Assembly (NCBI GenBank): GCA_029876055.1
Contig: CM056877.1
Coordinates: forward strand, 496,001-560,000
Direction: 5' to 3'
DNA length: 64,000 nt
Source: Madurella fahalii
Lineage: Eukaryota > Ascomycota > Sordariomycetes > Sordariales
Shown here one piece after another: positions 42,275 to 54,899 of this stretch. Each line of letters starts with the position of its first letter. The stretch's first letter is position 1. Below the pieces are notes generated by a model that had not been told where the DNA came from, searched no databases, and worked only from the letters and a program-made list of their open reading frames with translations. Both the position numbers and the translations under genes were made by a program.

Positions 42275-43828
42275 TTCGAGCGCGCTACCGGATCAGCTAG
42301 GAAGGGCGAGCCCAAGTGATACGTAGATCATCACGCCGTAACCGAACCGGTTAGCTACTGAATTGCATCGTCTCCGAAACAGAGTACGCTGTTCGCGCAA
42401 GGAAAGGCGGGGTTGAGGCGAGCTGAATGCCGTAAGCTTCCAATCGGTCCGGGGCGTAACTGGCACCCGCCCAACGACACAGCCGTAGCCAATCGTTTTC
42501 GACGTCCCTAGTTGGGCTGCAACATCGCGGTCGCGGCGTGTTCCTAGAGCAAACGAGTCGGCCAGCGGCGCGAATGGTAGTACGCTGACGAAATGCCTCG
42601 GACGTGTACTGTCCTAACGAGCGCGGAAGAGCGAGCAGCACGCGTATACCGGGAACAAACAATCGCCATTCGTTATTATTCCCGACGTTCGATCTCGCGC
42701 GGAGTAGAAAGCTTCTCGAAACGGAGGGACGGGAGGGTAATGGATCCAGGTACCTGACCATGGTGCTGTGCGTTAAGGTTGGCAAGCCGAGCTAACGAGG
42801 CGTACGCAATCGCTGCCGTTCTCTCTAACCTGCGAAGGGTGTCGCCGACAATGCCGACGCGCTCACCCGAGGCCCGCGCAGCTTTACCGCACCGGATTCG
42901 ATTCCCCCCTCTCGGAGACTTAATGACATCATGGTGTGAGGACAAGCTCGACCTAGGTAGATTTCCCTCGCGCACTGGACCGGCCCTGCCGCCCGCCCGC
43001 TCTACATTCACTGTGGAGTTCATCACGTGCATATGGGTATCCACATCGCTTGGTGACAGGGCGGACTCTCAAGCTACACTTCTTGAGCGGCAGTCCGGGA
43101 GGTCCAGTTCGGCGCATATAGAGCAAGCCGGCGGGTACTCTCCGCTGATTTCTCGCCTTTCCTCACTCTTCTCAGTCTCCGCTGCCTAACCGCCAGCCCG
43201 CTCAACAACTTGCATCTGTAAGCGTCTAGCAAGCTGGTCACTACATTCAGCTATCGATCTGGGAGCTCGCTGCCGAAAGCCTGAGAGTGGTTCACCGTTC
43301 CCTTCGCAAGGCCCCATCCACTCCTCCATGTCCGCCAGGAGAGCCGGTGTGTTCCCCCGAAGCATACCGAAAGTGCAAACCAGAACTTAAAACGGTTCCG
43401 TCAGTGGCTGCAAACGGCTGCGCGTAGGGGCTCGTAAGTGATTCCAGCCGCGACCGGAATCAGTTTCCAACGTTCCTCGTAAGCATATTTCTTTGAATTG
43501 AACAAATTCAGTAAAGCTACAGCGACAGACTTGTGAGCTATCTCAAAACTTAATCATTAGGAATCTATCCAATAATCTTCTTATAAAAGCTCTACGTTAA
43601 CGACCAGATCCAGTTTCACGTTCTCGCCCTCCCGGCAATGACGACAGCTTCTGGTCTTCGTTGTTGTTCAAAGGGTGCGGTTTCTTGTCCTCATAGCTAC
43701 CAGTTCTGGACCCTTCTGAGCAGACAGGGAACTTTTAGAAGCAAAAGCGAACCCTGCGTACTGCGTTGGCTGAATCAACGCTGTTGCTATTGTCGAAATG
43801 ACGTTCTCGCGGCACCACCACATCGCAG
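42275..43828. other. intergenic, no gene supported
   Basis: ORFs on both strands (for example 42351-42785 minus and 42779-43189 plus) overlap antisense and lack recognisable features. From about 43490 the sequence is AT-rich. Confidence 0.4.
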
Positions 43829-44941
43829 ATGGCGTTGACAGCTTCGACAGCAGAGGATGAGAAGGAGCCATTCCTGACCGGTGATTCTGGCGTCACTGAC
43901 GGGCATGGTTCTGAGAGTCGGAAAGCGAAAGGCGGACTGCGGAACCGATTGCTTCAAACGCATGGCATCTCCTTGTTCATTCAACTGGCTCTTTTGTTCT
44001 TGAACGTCACCATCTTTTTCCAGGACCGCGCACCTACGGCATGCCTCGGCGGCACCGAATCGGACGGTAGCAACTGGACAATATGTGAGTAGGAGAGAAA
44101 CAACCGGCAGCGTTTTTATTATCAGCATTTTATTGATCCAGCACTGGTCAGCACCGGCGGAGCCCGCTGTTCAGTATACAGTCCAAGATGTCGACTACGA
44201 GCATCGATATACCGGCGAGCCTCGACTCGAGCTTGACAGGGCCTGGTCCCAGCTGTTGAGATGTGAGTGTCTCATAATAGTACCGGAGCTTCCTGCCACA
44301 CAATACAAGGACCAGCAGCAACTGACACAGACTCTTCTTGTAGCGTCTATGATTCGGCTCTCCGAAGAGGAAATGAGGAAGATGAACAAAACGTCAGTGG
44401 CGCTCCGAGACGGCAGCGGCTACGTCGGCTACATCGAGGCCATCCACATGCTGCATTGCGTCGTATGTTTCGCCCTGATCATTGGCCCGTCCTCGGTGAC
44501 GGCAGCAGGGCTTCGCTTACGCTCCTCTTTAGAAAAGGATATACCAGGCCCAGTACCCGGAGCACTACTCTAAGCTTCAGCAGGACAAGGATGCTTTCTC
44601 AATGCACCACTGGAGTAAGTCCTCCTGCGTGTAGAACCCGGCGAGCTAGCACTGTTGGCCGATAATAATGTACTGATTTTACACGTTTTACAGATCACTG
44701 CCTCGAAGTTCTCCGCTAGGGCATCATGTGCAACGCGGACGTGGCCATCAATACCTACTTCTGGGAGAACCCGCACACAATCAAGGGTAGTCGGGCGAGA
44801 ACCCGGAAATGCACAGACTGGAGCCGTCCCCAGGCATGGGCCGACGAGAGGACCCTCTCTGCCAATGACATGGATGCATTTCTTGAGACTTTGGTGCTCA
44901 TGAGCCAAGCTGGAAGTATGGGTCGGGTGGGCTCGCAGTAA
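43829..44941 (+). pseudogene. second UstYa-like (DUF3328) gene with one in-frame TAG
   Basis: Five exons fit the DUF3328 pattern and the exon phases of the first copy: 43829-44084, 44152-44262, 44344-44462, 44533-44614, 44694-44941, a frame of 271 codons plus the stop. A cytosolic N-terminus is followed by one transmembrane helix (ISLFIQLALLFLNVTIFF), an SPAEPAVQYTVQDV block, RLSEEEMRKMNKTSV, HMLHC (157-161) and HWNHC (188-192). Directly after, HCLEVLR is followed by TAG (44717-44719) where the family has Gln (LRQGIMC); downstream sequence stays in frame to TAA. A single C-to-T change explains the stop. It is either a young pseudogene or a sequence error. No repeat-peptide gene was found next to it. 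Confidence 0.82.
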
Positions 44942-46625
44942 GGTAGCGAGCGAAACCACTACTGTGTACTCTATAGCAGAACTTGAATGTAGCGCAGACC
45001 ATCATCACTTGTTTGGCATCTCACTCTCTGGTCGCCCCTCGTTGACTCTTGACAAACCCCGAATGCATCATGCGTGCCCGAATTTCTCTCGCGAGGGGAC
45101 CAACGCTGGACCACCAGCCCGCGGCAAGTGCAAGGCATGGTGTTACACTTGGGCGCCGTGCGCTGTCAGGGGGTGGGTGGGAGCAATTATCACGATCGTG
45201 ACAATACATACCGTACCGTGACGTGCTAGACTTGGAGCTGGCAGCATCCAACCTCAATGGATGACCAACGAGCGGCACTAGTAATTGACAGGGACCTGGC
45301 CAGACCGATGATCGAATCTGCTTGCGGGAAAAAAAAAAAAAAAAAAAAACAACGCAAGTTCTTTCGCCGAGGTGCTGTAGGCACCTTGTGGTGGGACCTG
45401 ACAACCAACATTCACTGCATCCACGGTACGCATGCATAACTACATACTTATCTGTGTAGGTAGGTATACTGTTGAGGGAACAACAACAACGTGGCCAAAC
45501 TGTTGATCTTGTTGATGTGGTTGTCGCTGTTGTAACTGTTGGAAAAGGTGGAGAAAGGCCCAGGGCAGACAGGTGGTAGCTGAGGTAGTAGGGTCCCATG
45601 GTAGGTCCTGCGGGCCCACCACGCCACAAGTACTATACGGATATCATGATGCGGGGAGCAGGCAGACTGAGCCGAATGGTGATGGCATTCGTGGATGTAC
45701 GGTGTGTGGAAGAGAGGGAAAAGGGCTGCAAGTAGAAGAAGGTGATGTGGCGCGGGGGCCGCACAGATTACACAGTATAGCGCTCCCGCCAACACCCAAG
45801 GATTCCCTTAGTTGTCGCTCCCTTCCCAATTGCCACAATGTCGTTGGTAGTTATATTGAACCGGTGACGGTGCGTCACGTCCAACGGGCCGTCTCTCCTG
45901 CATGTGCCGTCCCGCGGCGTAGCCCGAGCGCTTAGTAGCCCCCTATTTGCCGCATCTCATTCACGCGGTACGCCGTGTATAGAAGCGGTTGGCTATCAAG
46001 TCAACCAACCCACGGCCCCACACCAGATGCCACTGCTGGTTGCTGCCGCACAAGCAACTGAGCGGCGCGGGTGAGCATTCAGCCCGTGATGGCGTGTTTT
46101 CAATGCATCTCCGGGCTAACCAACGTAGGTAGGTAGGCCGTAAGCTGCCGTCATCCGGGACCCGGGTCGCGGCTGAGGGTCCTACAGACTTTGACACTTC
46201 GTTTGCAGCAAGACCCAGAAAGCAACCGTATCTGGTATGTTTGATAACTGACTTAGACTCAGAATGTAACTGCGCCACCTTGCTTTGTCTCAGATTTTTT
46301 GTCAAATGCATGTGGGTGAACCAGCGTTTGTGATGGCCTATTCTGGGATCGAGGTCTGTTCCAGCAGCTGTGTGGATGACCTCGAAGCCAGCTCACTGCG
46401 CTCCCACTCCTCTCCTACCTCGGGTTGCAGCTGACTGTGAGAATACCACTCATAAACTTATCTCAAGTAGTCGAGGTATGTCCAGCTTGTTGGAATTCTA
46501 CGTTACAGCCACCTTGACGATTCTCAAGCACATACTCCTTGGAACCGTTCCTTCACCTGGCAGGACACCACCAGCACAAGCAATCACAGACCAAGCGGGC
46601 ACACTCGCTCTCCGGTTAAGCGACA
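44942..46625. other. intergenic, with 21-bp poly-A
   Basis: A pure A run spans about 45329-45349. Many overlapping ORFs are Ser/Pro-rich shadows; no gene is supported. No Kex2-type repeat peptide was found here on either strand. Confidence 0.45.
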
Positions 46626-48234
46626 ATGTTGCAGCCGCCACAACAACCAGCACTACCGCCACGACCGACCGCGAGCTACGTCAATAAGGAGAGCATGACC
46701 GGTATAGGGATCATCTATCCCACCCTGGCGCTTGTGTTTCTCGGACTGCGGCTCTATGGATTCTGGTGGCATTCTTCCAGAGGCGTCACCCTCGACGACC
46801 TCTTTGTCGCACCCGCAGCTGTGAGTCTTGGGCCCCTCGCCGTCGAAAATCAACTTAGGCAGCGTACAGTTCTGGGCCGAAACAGGCAAAGAGCTCAAGG
46901 TGACTGATGGTGACACGCAGCTTCTGAACGTAGCTGCCGGTGTTGCGGTGGCGGTAGGAGCGCAGATGGACATCATGGGGGGACACTCGTATCCATCCGT
47001 CACTGTTCCCGAACAACTCAAGCTTGGAAAATTCGAGTACGCCTTTTGGATCGGCCATGTATTGGCCATTGGCTTCATCAAATTCACTCTTCTTTTCTTG
47101 TTTCGGAGTCTGTTTAGAGGTGAGTACCTTAATCCCTAGCACAGGCATACTCGAGCAGAGAGAGAAAGATAACGATATTATCTATTTGCTAACTTGCTCT
47201 TCCCCGCTCTGACAGGCCAGGCGGGAAGAAGTGCCTTCGATATTGCCAACTGGACCTTGATTATTTTAGTTACCCTCTGGACAGTGGCCTTTGTCTTTTT
47301 GGAGATCCTTGCATGTGGCAACAGGCCATCTGCGAGCTGGGAAAGCTTCGATTCGCTGCGGACCAAATGCATGGACACTTTTGCCCTGCAGCTTGCTTGC
47401 GCTGTCATCAGCTGGATCCTTGACCTAGCCATCTTTATTGAGCCGCTTGTCATGGTACGTAATGGAGCCCAGCTATCCTTGGTTCCTGGCTCTTCCTAAT
47501 GATAAGTTATCCGTCACCAGATCCGTACGCTCAACATGAAGTTCAAGAGAAAGATTCAAGCTTCTGTTGTCTTTTTATTCAGCTTCTTGTGAGTACTTCT
47601 GGCCTTCTTGCCCAACAAAGATAGATGCTGCATACGGACATTACCTAGTATGGAGTACTGATCCCGCGTTGCTTTTTAGCGCCGTTATTTCGGGTCTCTT
47701 AAGAATGATTCCTTGGGCCCAGGTCTACACGCAAGGCACCACGAAGCCATTCATCCGAATCTTGGACACCGACCTATCAATCCTCGACCAGCAGGGTAGG
47801 TGCCACGAGGACTGTCATTTCCGCCCCCCCCCCCTCTTTCCCTCCAATCACCATCCTTGCCATTGATTAACAAGTCGATTTCCTCACCAGGCGTCGTCTC
47901 CATCGTCCTGTTCTGGACCTACACGGAGATCGGAATCGGATTCGTGATCGCATGTATTCCCCGGAGCGCCTGGATCTTCGATAAAATCTCCGTCGATGCT
48001 CTTGGACCCCTCTTCGCCAAGCTCCGCTCCTTCACCTCCCTGACCTCTCTGCCTGGGCGTTCAACCAGGTCGAAGGTGGAAGTGGACCAGACCGCCGGGC
48101 ACGCCTGGGGAGCCGAGATGGCTGAGGCTTCGCAACGCGATCTGATCTCGGTACTCCCGCTGGTTCTGCCGCCCAAGACTTCGTACACACTGCCTTCTTC
48201 TTGTGACGATATCCCGCTTTCTGAGATGCCGTAG
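46626..48234 (+). CDS. fungal rhodopsin-domain (PTH11/SAT4-like) seven-helix membrane protein
   Basis: Six exons (46626-46820, 46921-47119, 47216-47454, 47521-47588, 47680-47795, 47891-48234) give 386 aa. The layout fits the fungal integral-membrane/rhodopsin family: helix 1 GIIYPTLALVFLGLRLYGF with a TLDD motif before helix 2, a lumenal loop GGHSYPSVT, helix 3 YAFWIGHVLAIGFIKFTLLF, helix 4 FDIANWTLIILVTLWTVAF, FALQLACAVISWILDLAIF as helix 5, a short basic loop (LNMKFKRKIQ) and two more helices before a cytosolic tail ending SSCDDIPLSEMP. No CFEM domain is present. PTH11-like members act in surface sensing; most have no assigned ligand. Confidence 0.85.
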
Positions 48235-49120
48235 CGAGCTCACCGCGTTTTTTGAGACGTATCCAATTTGTCTTTGCGTCACTGAGGCCGGGTAAGGGAT
48301 TGTTTCGTGGCTGATTTTTGGGGCGCTCTTACTGACCCAGTACATGTACCTACCTATCGTACATCAGCTAATGCCGATATTAAAGGGAGGGGAGTCTGAG
48401 GATGCTGTCAGTGATCTAACTCTTCTCCCTTCAACCAGCCCCCGAACAGGGCAGAGAGAGCGTGATTTCGTCGCTCCAAATAGCTTACCAAAACAAAGTC
48501 TGCAAAAAGGGAAGCATTGTACAATGTCTTGCGTCCGGACACCCGAGGTCTGGAAAGCTCATGCATTTTGCAAACGTGTTGGTGGAGTTTACGGTTATAA
48601 GGAGATGTTAGGATTACACCACGGTATAGATGAGAAACGGAGTTGTGAAACGGAATAGTAAGAAACTGGGGCGTGCACCGCTTTAATTAACTTACGTTTC
48701 ACCAAGTATTATGGAGATTATTTTGCAGGAGAATGTGGGCATAGACTAGCTGAAGCTGCTTGTCAACAAAAGATCCTATTACTAATAATCCTCCCGCGTC
48801 AGATAACGTAACAAGCGGTCGCTGAATTCTCGGTCACGATAGCACGATGCTCCGTAGCTCTAAACTCTAGCAGACAGCCCGACTGACTGATCTTAGATAG
48901 AAGTAGAAGTATAACAACTCGTGAGGATACAAGGAGTGCCATCTACAAATCTACCGATTCTGTCGCTTCAATGCATTCCCAAGCATCAGTGAGCCACATG
49001 CAGATTACATCGTGCCAAAGCTGCAGGGCGTGTGCTCTAATAAAGGGAGTTCAGCTACCGGAAAATGTCCCCAAAATAAAGCAAAGAGCCTTTTAGACCG
49101 GGGGAGTTGCGCTGTCATAC
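48235..49120. other. intergenic region
   Basis: No gene supported. I looked for an upstream NACHT core for the following fragment and found none. Confidence 0.45.
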
Positions 49121-50703
49121 GTGCTAGAGCTTGACTTCTTGCGATCCCAGCGGAAATTCACAAACACTTTCCGTATCACCCTCGAGCATGAGAACGGTGC
49201 CGACATAAAAATCGTTGTTGACCGGGGGATCAGGTCCCTCCAAGCGGCGATCCACACGTACGATTCGGACAACGACGATGTCGATTCACCCATCACGAGG
49301 CCCATTCAATTGAGCAATGGACCGGGAAGAGCTAGTCAGGCTTTCCGCCAACAGAAGGCTTCGGAGGTAGAAACTCTGCAGAGAATACGCACGTATATTC
49401 TCGAGAACGCGCGAGGTATCATGCTTTGGGTGACTCTCATTCTCAACGACCTTCAACACACTGCGGCGAGAGGTATGGCGACGTTCACAGAATTAGAGTC
49501 CAGGCTCATGTCGTTGCCGCTAGAGCTTGACACCCTCTACGAGCGCATCATCGGCGATATGCGTTCCAGGCTGACAGCCAAGGAGCTCCTCAAGAGCAGG
49601 AAGATCTTGGTTCTCGTAGCGGGGGCAGGGTCTCTAGGTCGTCCGCTACGCCTGCAGGAGCTCTGGGAGGCGCTTGCGGTGCCCCTGGACGCTGAGCCCA
49701 CAATGGAGTCCAAGTCAGATCCCATTATCGCAAACCGGGTCATAATCAGTTCCTGGGCCGACTTCCGCCGCCAGCTGGTCAGATACTGCGAGCCTTTAAT
49801 CGAGGTTATCAAAGTCGGAAGTGAGCCCGGCAACGATCACGGGAAAGGCGTCAAATCCGATGACAGAGTCCAAGTTATCCACAAAACAGTCAAGGACTTT
49901 TTGGAGAAGCGTCAGGAGGCCGACGAGTTCTACATTTCCGAGGACGCCGCTCGCTCCGTTGTGAAACGGCTAGCGAATCGCTACCCTGGCCTCGCATTTC
50001 CCCGGGACAAGATAGCGCATTGGGCTAGCTCCGGAGGAAGCAAAGTATGCGGATGGAAGGAAAACGTGACTGCTTTTGTCGAATACTTGGATCAGCGCAT
50101 TTTCTTGGACTTTGCTGTCGATATCCTGTCCCATGACGACCGCACAGCGGACGCGATGGGCAGCCTCGGTTTCAATATCACGATCCTGGACGGCATGATC
50201 GACCCCTCACCTGGGGATTGGGACAGGGCCCGAATATGCAATGAGTTGGGGGAAGAGATCCGCTACTATCCACCCATGAGGCCCCCAATATATCCGGTCC
50301 GGGCCGTTTTTCTTGGCTATGCCATGTATTTTGCGTCTTCGTGGATTCACCACGGCCATAAGAAACGTCATTTATCTTCTGGACTATGCTACTCATGAGG
50401 ATGATTGCGTACACGACGCAGGACGGAGACGTCATGTGTACTGGCACCATGAGGGCTGCTGTTCAATATGGGCTCTGTTCGAGAGATTTGGATGTCCAGG
50501 AGAGAAAGACTATCGATTCCTTAATATACGTCCCATCATCGATAGCGGACCCTAACGTTACGATCAAGGGAGTTTGGGAGAAAGTGCTTGCTATCGATTC
50601 CATTGGCAAGGGAACGAGTCGAGATCGAGGGCCAGACCCATCCCACTTCCCGGCGGAAGCACGAGATGCCATTCGGCTGATTTGTGAATTACTCACGAAT
50701 TAG
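49121..50703 (+). pseudogene. 5'-truncated NACHT-gene fragment (post-NTPase region), frameshifted
   Basis: The main frame (to 50398) has no ATG near its start and a stop at 49094-49096. Its content matches the region after the NACHT NTPase in fungal STAND proteins: RITLEHENGADIKIVVDRGI, IRTYILENARGIMLWVTLIL, ESRLMSLPLELDTLYERIIG, RPLRLQELWEALAV, and VIHKTVKDFLEK. A frame change near 50320-50400 then leads to MLLMRMIAYTTQDGDVMC and an end at 50703. The P-loop and sensor motifs are absent. It is a gene remnant, possibly the far half of a NACHT gene disrupted by rearrangement. Confidence 0.72.
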
Positions 50704-51023
50704 ACTATTCATGTTATTACAGGGAACAGTCGGTGGCGTTTAAATGCTGAGGAGTCTGAAGAGTCCATCGGATACTTATTCACTCGGCAGTTGCTGCGTC
50801 AGCTTATGCGGAGCGTCATAGACTGCAGCCGCACGTACGTCAATGACGCGCAGATCCACTCCCGGTGCCGTCCAGAGCGGGTACTAGCACAGTAGCCATC
50901 CATAATACCTGTACAGTACCAACGCCGCTTACTGACTAACACCTCACTTTGTCACAATCGGCCGCGTCATACATAAAGTAAGGACATACATACACGCTCA
51001 CCCACACAACAACATCAAATCCC
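50704..51023. other. intergenic region
   Basis: Short promoter-like interval; nothing specific seen. Confidence 0.4.
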
Positions 51024-52230
51024 ATGGCGGACTCACCGCCGCTCCAAGCGATCAGCTCGACCAACCCCTGGGGCGGGCACGTCTCCATCCCGCGCCCCGG
51101 GGTCATCCATCGGATCGCTCCCCGCCCTGGTCCAGCGCCTCCCCGCTCGACGTCGGCATCCTCAAGTCCGCCCTCCTCCCCTCCCTATCCCTCAACTCCT
51201 CCCTGGCCGCCCTCGCCTACACCGCCAGCCGCCTGACCGACCGCCTCGAGACCAAGTATCTGATCTGGCCCGTGGCGCCGGTGTTGGACACGTGGTACGC
51301 CGCCGTGTTCTCGCGCGATGCGGGCGGGGGCGGCCGGCGCAGCGTCAGCGCGTCGTCGTCGGTCGTCGCCGCGTGGGATGCGCTGTCGCGCTCCGAGAGA
51401 ATGCTCCTGGGCGGCGTGACGCTGTGGGGCGCCAGCCTGCTCTACCGCCTCGCAGCCAGGTCGCTCCGCCGGGGCCGCGACGAACCCCGCTACGACCTCG
51501 TCAAGAAGCAGCCGCCGGCGCCGGCTGCGTCGCATGCCGGCGAGACATCTAGGTTCTGGAACTGGGCGTGGCTCAAGGTCTACCTGCCCGAGGTGCTCTT
51601 CCAGAGCGTGATCGCACTCCCTGTCACGATGCCCTTCCGCCTCGGGCCCCGGGATTACCGCTGCGGGATGGGAGACGGGTACGGCGGGGTCGGGCAGGCG
51701 ATCACGGTGGGCTTGTTCGGGGCGGGGTTTGCGCTCGAGGTGCTGGCGGATTGGCAGCTGGCGGAGTTTGAGAGGAAGGGGGAGAATAAGGGCAGGATGT
51801 GCAGGGATGGGGTGTGGGGGGTTGTGAGGCATCCGAAGTGAGGCCACTTTCCGCGATTTTGATACTTTGTGAGTTTGAGAGGGGATACTAACAGTGAGGG
51901 GGAAGCTACCCGGGAGACACCCTCGTGCACCTGTCATTTCCGCTGTTGCTCTACGCCAACAACCTGCTCCCGCCCGTTGCCTTGCTGGGCCCGCTAGCCA
52001 ACTACCTCTTCCTGCACTTTGTCGGAGGGGACAAGGGGAATGAGAAGTCCCAAGTCAGAAGATACAGCTCGAAGGACGTGGGTAAGAAGATGGACTTTAA
52101 CCGGTACCGCCGTGAGAAGAATGCCTTCTGGCCGGATGCTAGCCAGGTGTATAACAAGTGGGCCTGGGTCATCGTGGGTTGTGGGGTTGCAAGCGCTGCA
52201 GTCGAAAGAGTAGTCAATCGACCGTTCTAA
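51024..52230 (+). CDS. DUF1295/steroid-reductase-like multi-pass membrane protein, disturbed 5' end
   Basis: The main frame (from about 51140 to 51837, then exon 51906-52230 after a 68-bp intron) encodes SPLDVGILKSALLPSLSLNS, DEPRYDLVKKQ, WLKVYLPEVLFQSVIALPVT, a long hydrophobic stretch AITVGLFGAGFALEVLADWQ, and GVWGVVRHPNYPGD across the splice junction. That is the conserved RHPNYxGE/D block of 3-oxo-5-alpha-steroid 4-dehydrogenase/isoprenylcysteine methyltransferase-fold proteins. The tail ends KMDFNRYRREKNAFWP...VVNRPF. The ATG at 51024 is in another frame (MADSPPLQAISSTNPWGG), and neither a phase-correct intron nor another in-frame ATG was found, so the GC-rich 5' end has a frameshift, an error or an unseen intron. 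The substrate is unknown; an ER membrane location is likely. Confidence 0.65.
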
Positions 52231-52844
52231 GGTACCTTAGACAGGGCTGTCTGGCGCAACCGGGACGGATCAGTTGCACATGGGTTCATAAGACACTGTG
52301 TGATTGTTACACTGGTTTTTGAAGATGAGACCACTAGTAGCCAGGAATATGGCTCTGCAACATAACTAAACTCCGAGTTGGATAATATCCACCAACTTGT
52401 TCCTATTATTGAAATGGTGCAGAAACACACATCTACTCCCACATACCCATCAAAACAAGGCAAAAGTACCTAGACAAATACCAAACAGACAGGATAATTA
52501 GACAAGACAGGCTAGGCGACACCGCCACAAATTAGGTCCCTGCAGCATAAACAAGGTCAAAACGATATGTGCAGATAGAGCTCCCTCTGATCAAAGGGAG
52601 ATCGCTTTGCACGTAAAGAAAACTTGTTAATTGAGCCTGCAACAGGTATGGAGAAGAGTGCTAAATTGTTTGTTCTGTCTAAGGAGCAATGGTCATGACG
52701 GCCTTACTTATGGTACAAAAGAAAAATGGGCCCACGGCAAGTCCCAGCCCCCCGGGGCACCATCCTAGCAAGTGTGGCCCTCTGGGGACAGTTTTTCCCA
52801 ACTCATCATATGAGAGGTCGGAAGCGACGCAGCTGCAGAGCAAC
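52231..52844. other. intergenic between convergent genes
   Basis: The two flanking genes converge here; no further feature is seen. Confidence 0.45.
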
Positions 52845-54128
52845 TCATGCCTTCCATTCCCCCGCCCAGACCTTGGTCATGAACTCCTCGAGCCCAGTAA
52901 ACTTGTAGTCTGGGAAGATCTGGTTCCACTCGTCCGACACAACAGCGGAGCCATCCGCAAACGCCAGCAAATATTTGATCAAAGCCTGCTTGGAGGCCTC
53001 CCGCTTGGTGGCTTCGTCCAAATGTCTCAGAGCGGGGACGTCAAACACGGGCGACCACGACGACTTGAGTACACCAGCCTCCAGGTCCTTAATATCGAGG
53101 ACATCGACTTGGAAAGATTTGTCTGTAATTATATGGCGGTTAGCCCTAGTACATGTACCATATAGGCGGGTGTCGATAGGTGGTTATTTGGTTTCCTTAC
53201 CTGTCACCTTTTCATAGATTGCGATCTCGTCGGCGATGGATACAGTAGCGCCGTTGATGCCACCGATCTTCGGCCATTCGCCCTCATAGTCGACCGCTTT
53301 CACTACGATGTTGACGACGTCCTGAATGGTGACATGGCTGATCAGGTGGTGGGAGCCTCCGGGAACCATGGCGCGGCAATTGTCGACGTCAACTGTCGTG
53401 ACAAGGGGCTCAAGATACTTGGCAGTCCTCCGACTGCCGGCCAGGTAGTTCAGGAAGGCTCCAGTCTGGAAAAGGCAATACTCGATGACCTATCATTGAA
53501 CAGTGAGTACCGGATCGCCCGGGATGCGCTGTGCAGTAATTCCAGTAACACCTTACTTTCTTGTCCTTGTTCTTGGCTTCCAGGTATTTTTCGATGGCTG
53601 CCTTGCCGTCATCCTCACCCATGCGGTTAACGGTAGAGCTAGAGCATCGTGTAATGTCAGTGAAACGGATTCAAGCGGTAAGCGGCAGCAAATGACTCAC
53701 AGAGCCCACTCGCTCGGCGCAAACCGTTTGACGCCCGCCTCGATAGAGGCGTCAATCAAAGCTTTCTGGCACATATTGTCCGTGTCCATATAGACAGCCA
53801 CGCAAGACAGAACCGTGTGCACCCCCTGGAGAGACCGAACGAGAGACTTGATGTCCCGGTAGTCCACCTTGAGCCACGTGGTTCCCTTTATGGCTTGGTC
53901 CGGGGTGGCATCCTGGGTTTGTCAGGTGTCTTGACCCGAGCGCTGGACTGTTTGACGCTTCGTACCTTGCGAGACAGAACGACAATCTCATGCTTGCCAG
54001 CGGCAACGAGGCCATCGATGATTTCGCGGCCGACCTCTGCTCAGGATAGATTAGTCTTGGATCGTAGCGAGTAGCATGCACAGGAAGGTCAACGCACGCC
54101 CAGCGCCTGCGACGGCAATTTTGACCAT
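52845..54128 (-). CDS. NmrA-like / isoflavone-reductase-like NAD(P) oxidoreductase
   Basis: Six exons on the minus strand (54128-54098, 54036-53966, 53912-53701, 53638-53557, 53489-53201, 53122-52845) give 320 aa. The first two exons join to MVKIAVAGAGQVGREIIDGL, a clean Rossmann GxGxxG. The family path continues with HEIVVLSRK, TWLKVDYRDIKSLVRSLQGV, VHTVLSCVAVY, VKRFAPSEWA (the conserved SEW) and the HHLISHVTIQDVVNIVVKAV block. The C-terminal half (GVLKSSWSPVFDVPALRHLD, FTGLEEFMTKVWAGEWK) is as in fungal isoflavone-reductase-like proteins. Such proteins reduce aromatic or other small molecules or sense NADP; its substrate is not known. The first exon is only 31 nt. Confidence 0.88.
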
Positions 54129-54899
54129 GGTAACGGAGCTAGAGTGAACTTAGTTGTACGAAAAAGACAGAGAAGTGTGAGCGTTGACTGTGACAAACAA
54201 ACTCACGAGCAGTGCTCCGATCAACACTATTTATCCATCTTTGACGAGGATCGGACTCGTCATCGCCGTGCCTGCAGGCATCAGGCCGCCGCCTCATCAG
54301 CAGAAAACGGTCCGCGATTCGTCCGGTATTCGTGCTCCGACACCACAACTCGGTGGTACAGGCACCGCATCGGGAACGTCAATGAGTCCCGTAAGGGGCC
54401 CTAAGTGTCCTTGAATCGGTTGTCGTTGCGTTCTGGCTGAGATGGCCGGTGGTAATAAGCAACGACAGCGCAAACAAGCGTTACAGTGGTCCGCGGCATT
54501 TGGTGGCATATCGGACTCGGGTACAACCCGTCGCACGTACCAGGTCAAAACAAACACCAATTAAAGAAATCGCATGTAAAACTCGGATTTCCGAGGGAGT
54601 ACATGAGCAGCCACAGAATGACGAATGCGAGGGCGCTCCATTTTCCCGTCGTTGCCTGGCTGAAGAAAAGGAATAGAGCAAGCGAGAAGGGCTGGTATAT
54701 GGGTTGAATTATTCAACTTAGTACTTCAATCATAGATCCATTCACTGCCGAGCAAGATCTGGCACATCCAACACATTGAAAATACACTCGTCTCATATCC
54801 AGAGGATACCACATAAAGAAATCAAATACTGCGCCTGCCGACTCTAATTCATCTAAAGCAAGTATCCTTGCGGAAATCATCTTATCCAACGCCTCGGTC
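54129..54899. other. intergenic region
   Basis: Several short overlapping ORFs on both strands; none convincing. Confidence 0.45.

Noticed and set aside
42351..43189. Opposed ORFs of 144 and 136 residues upstream of the NLR gene
   Set aside because: They overlap antisense, lack motifs and fit promoter-region chance ORFs.
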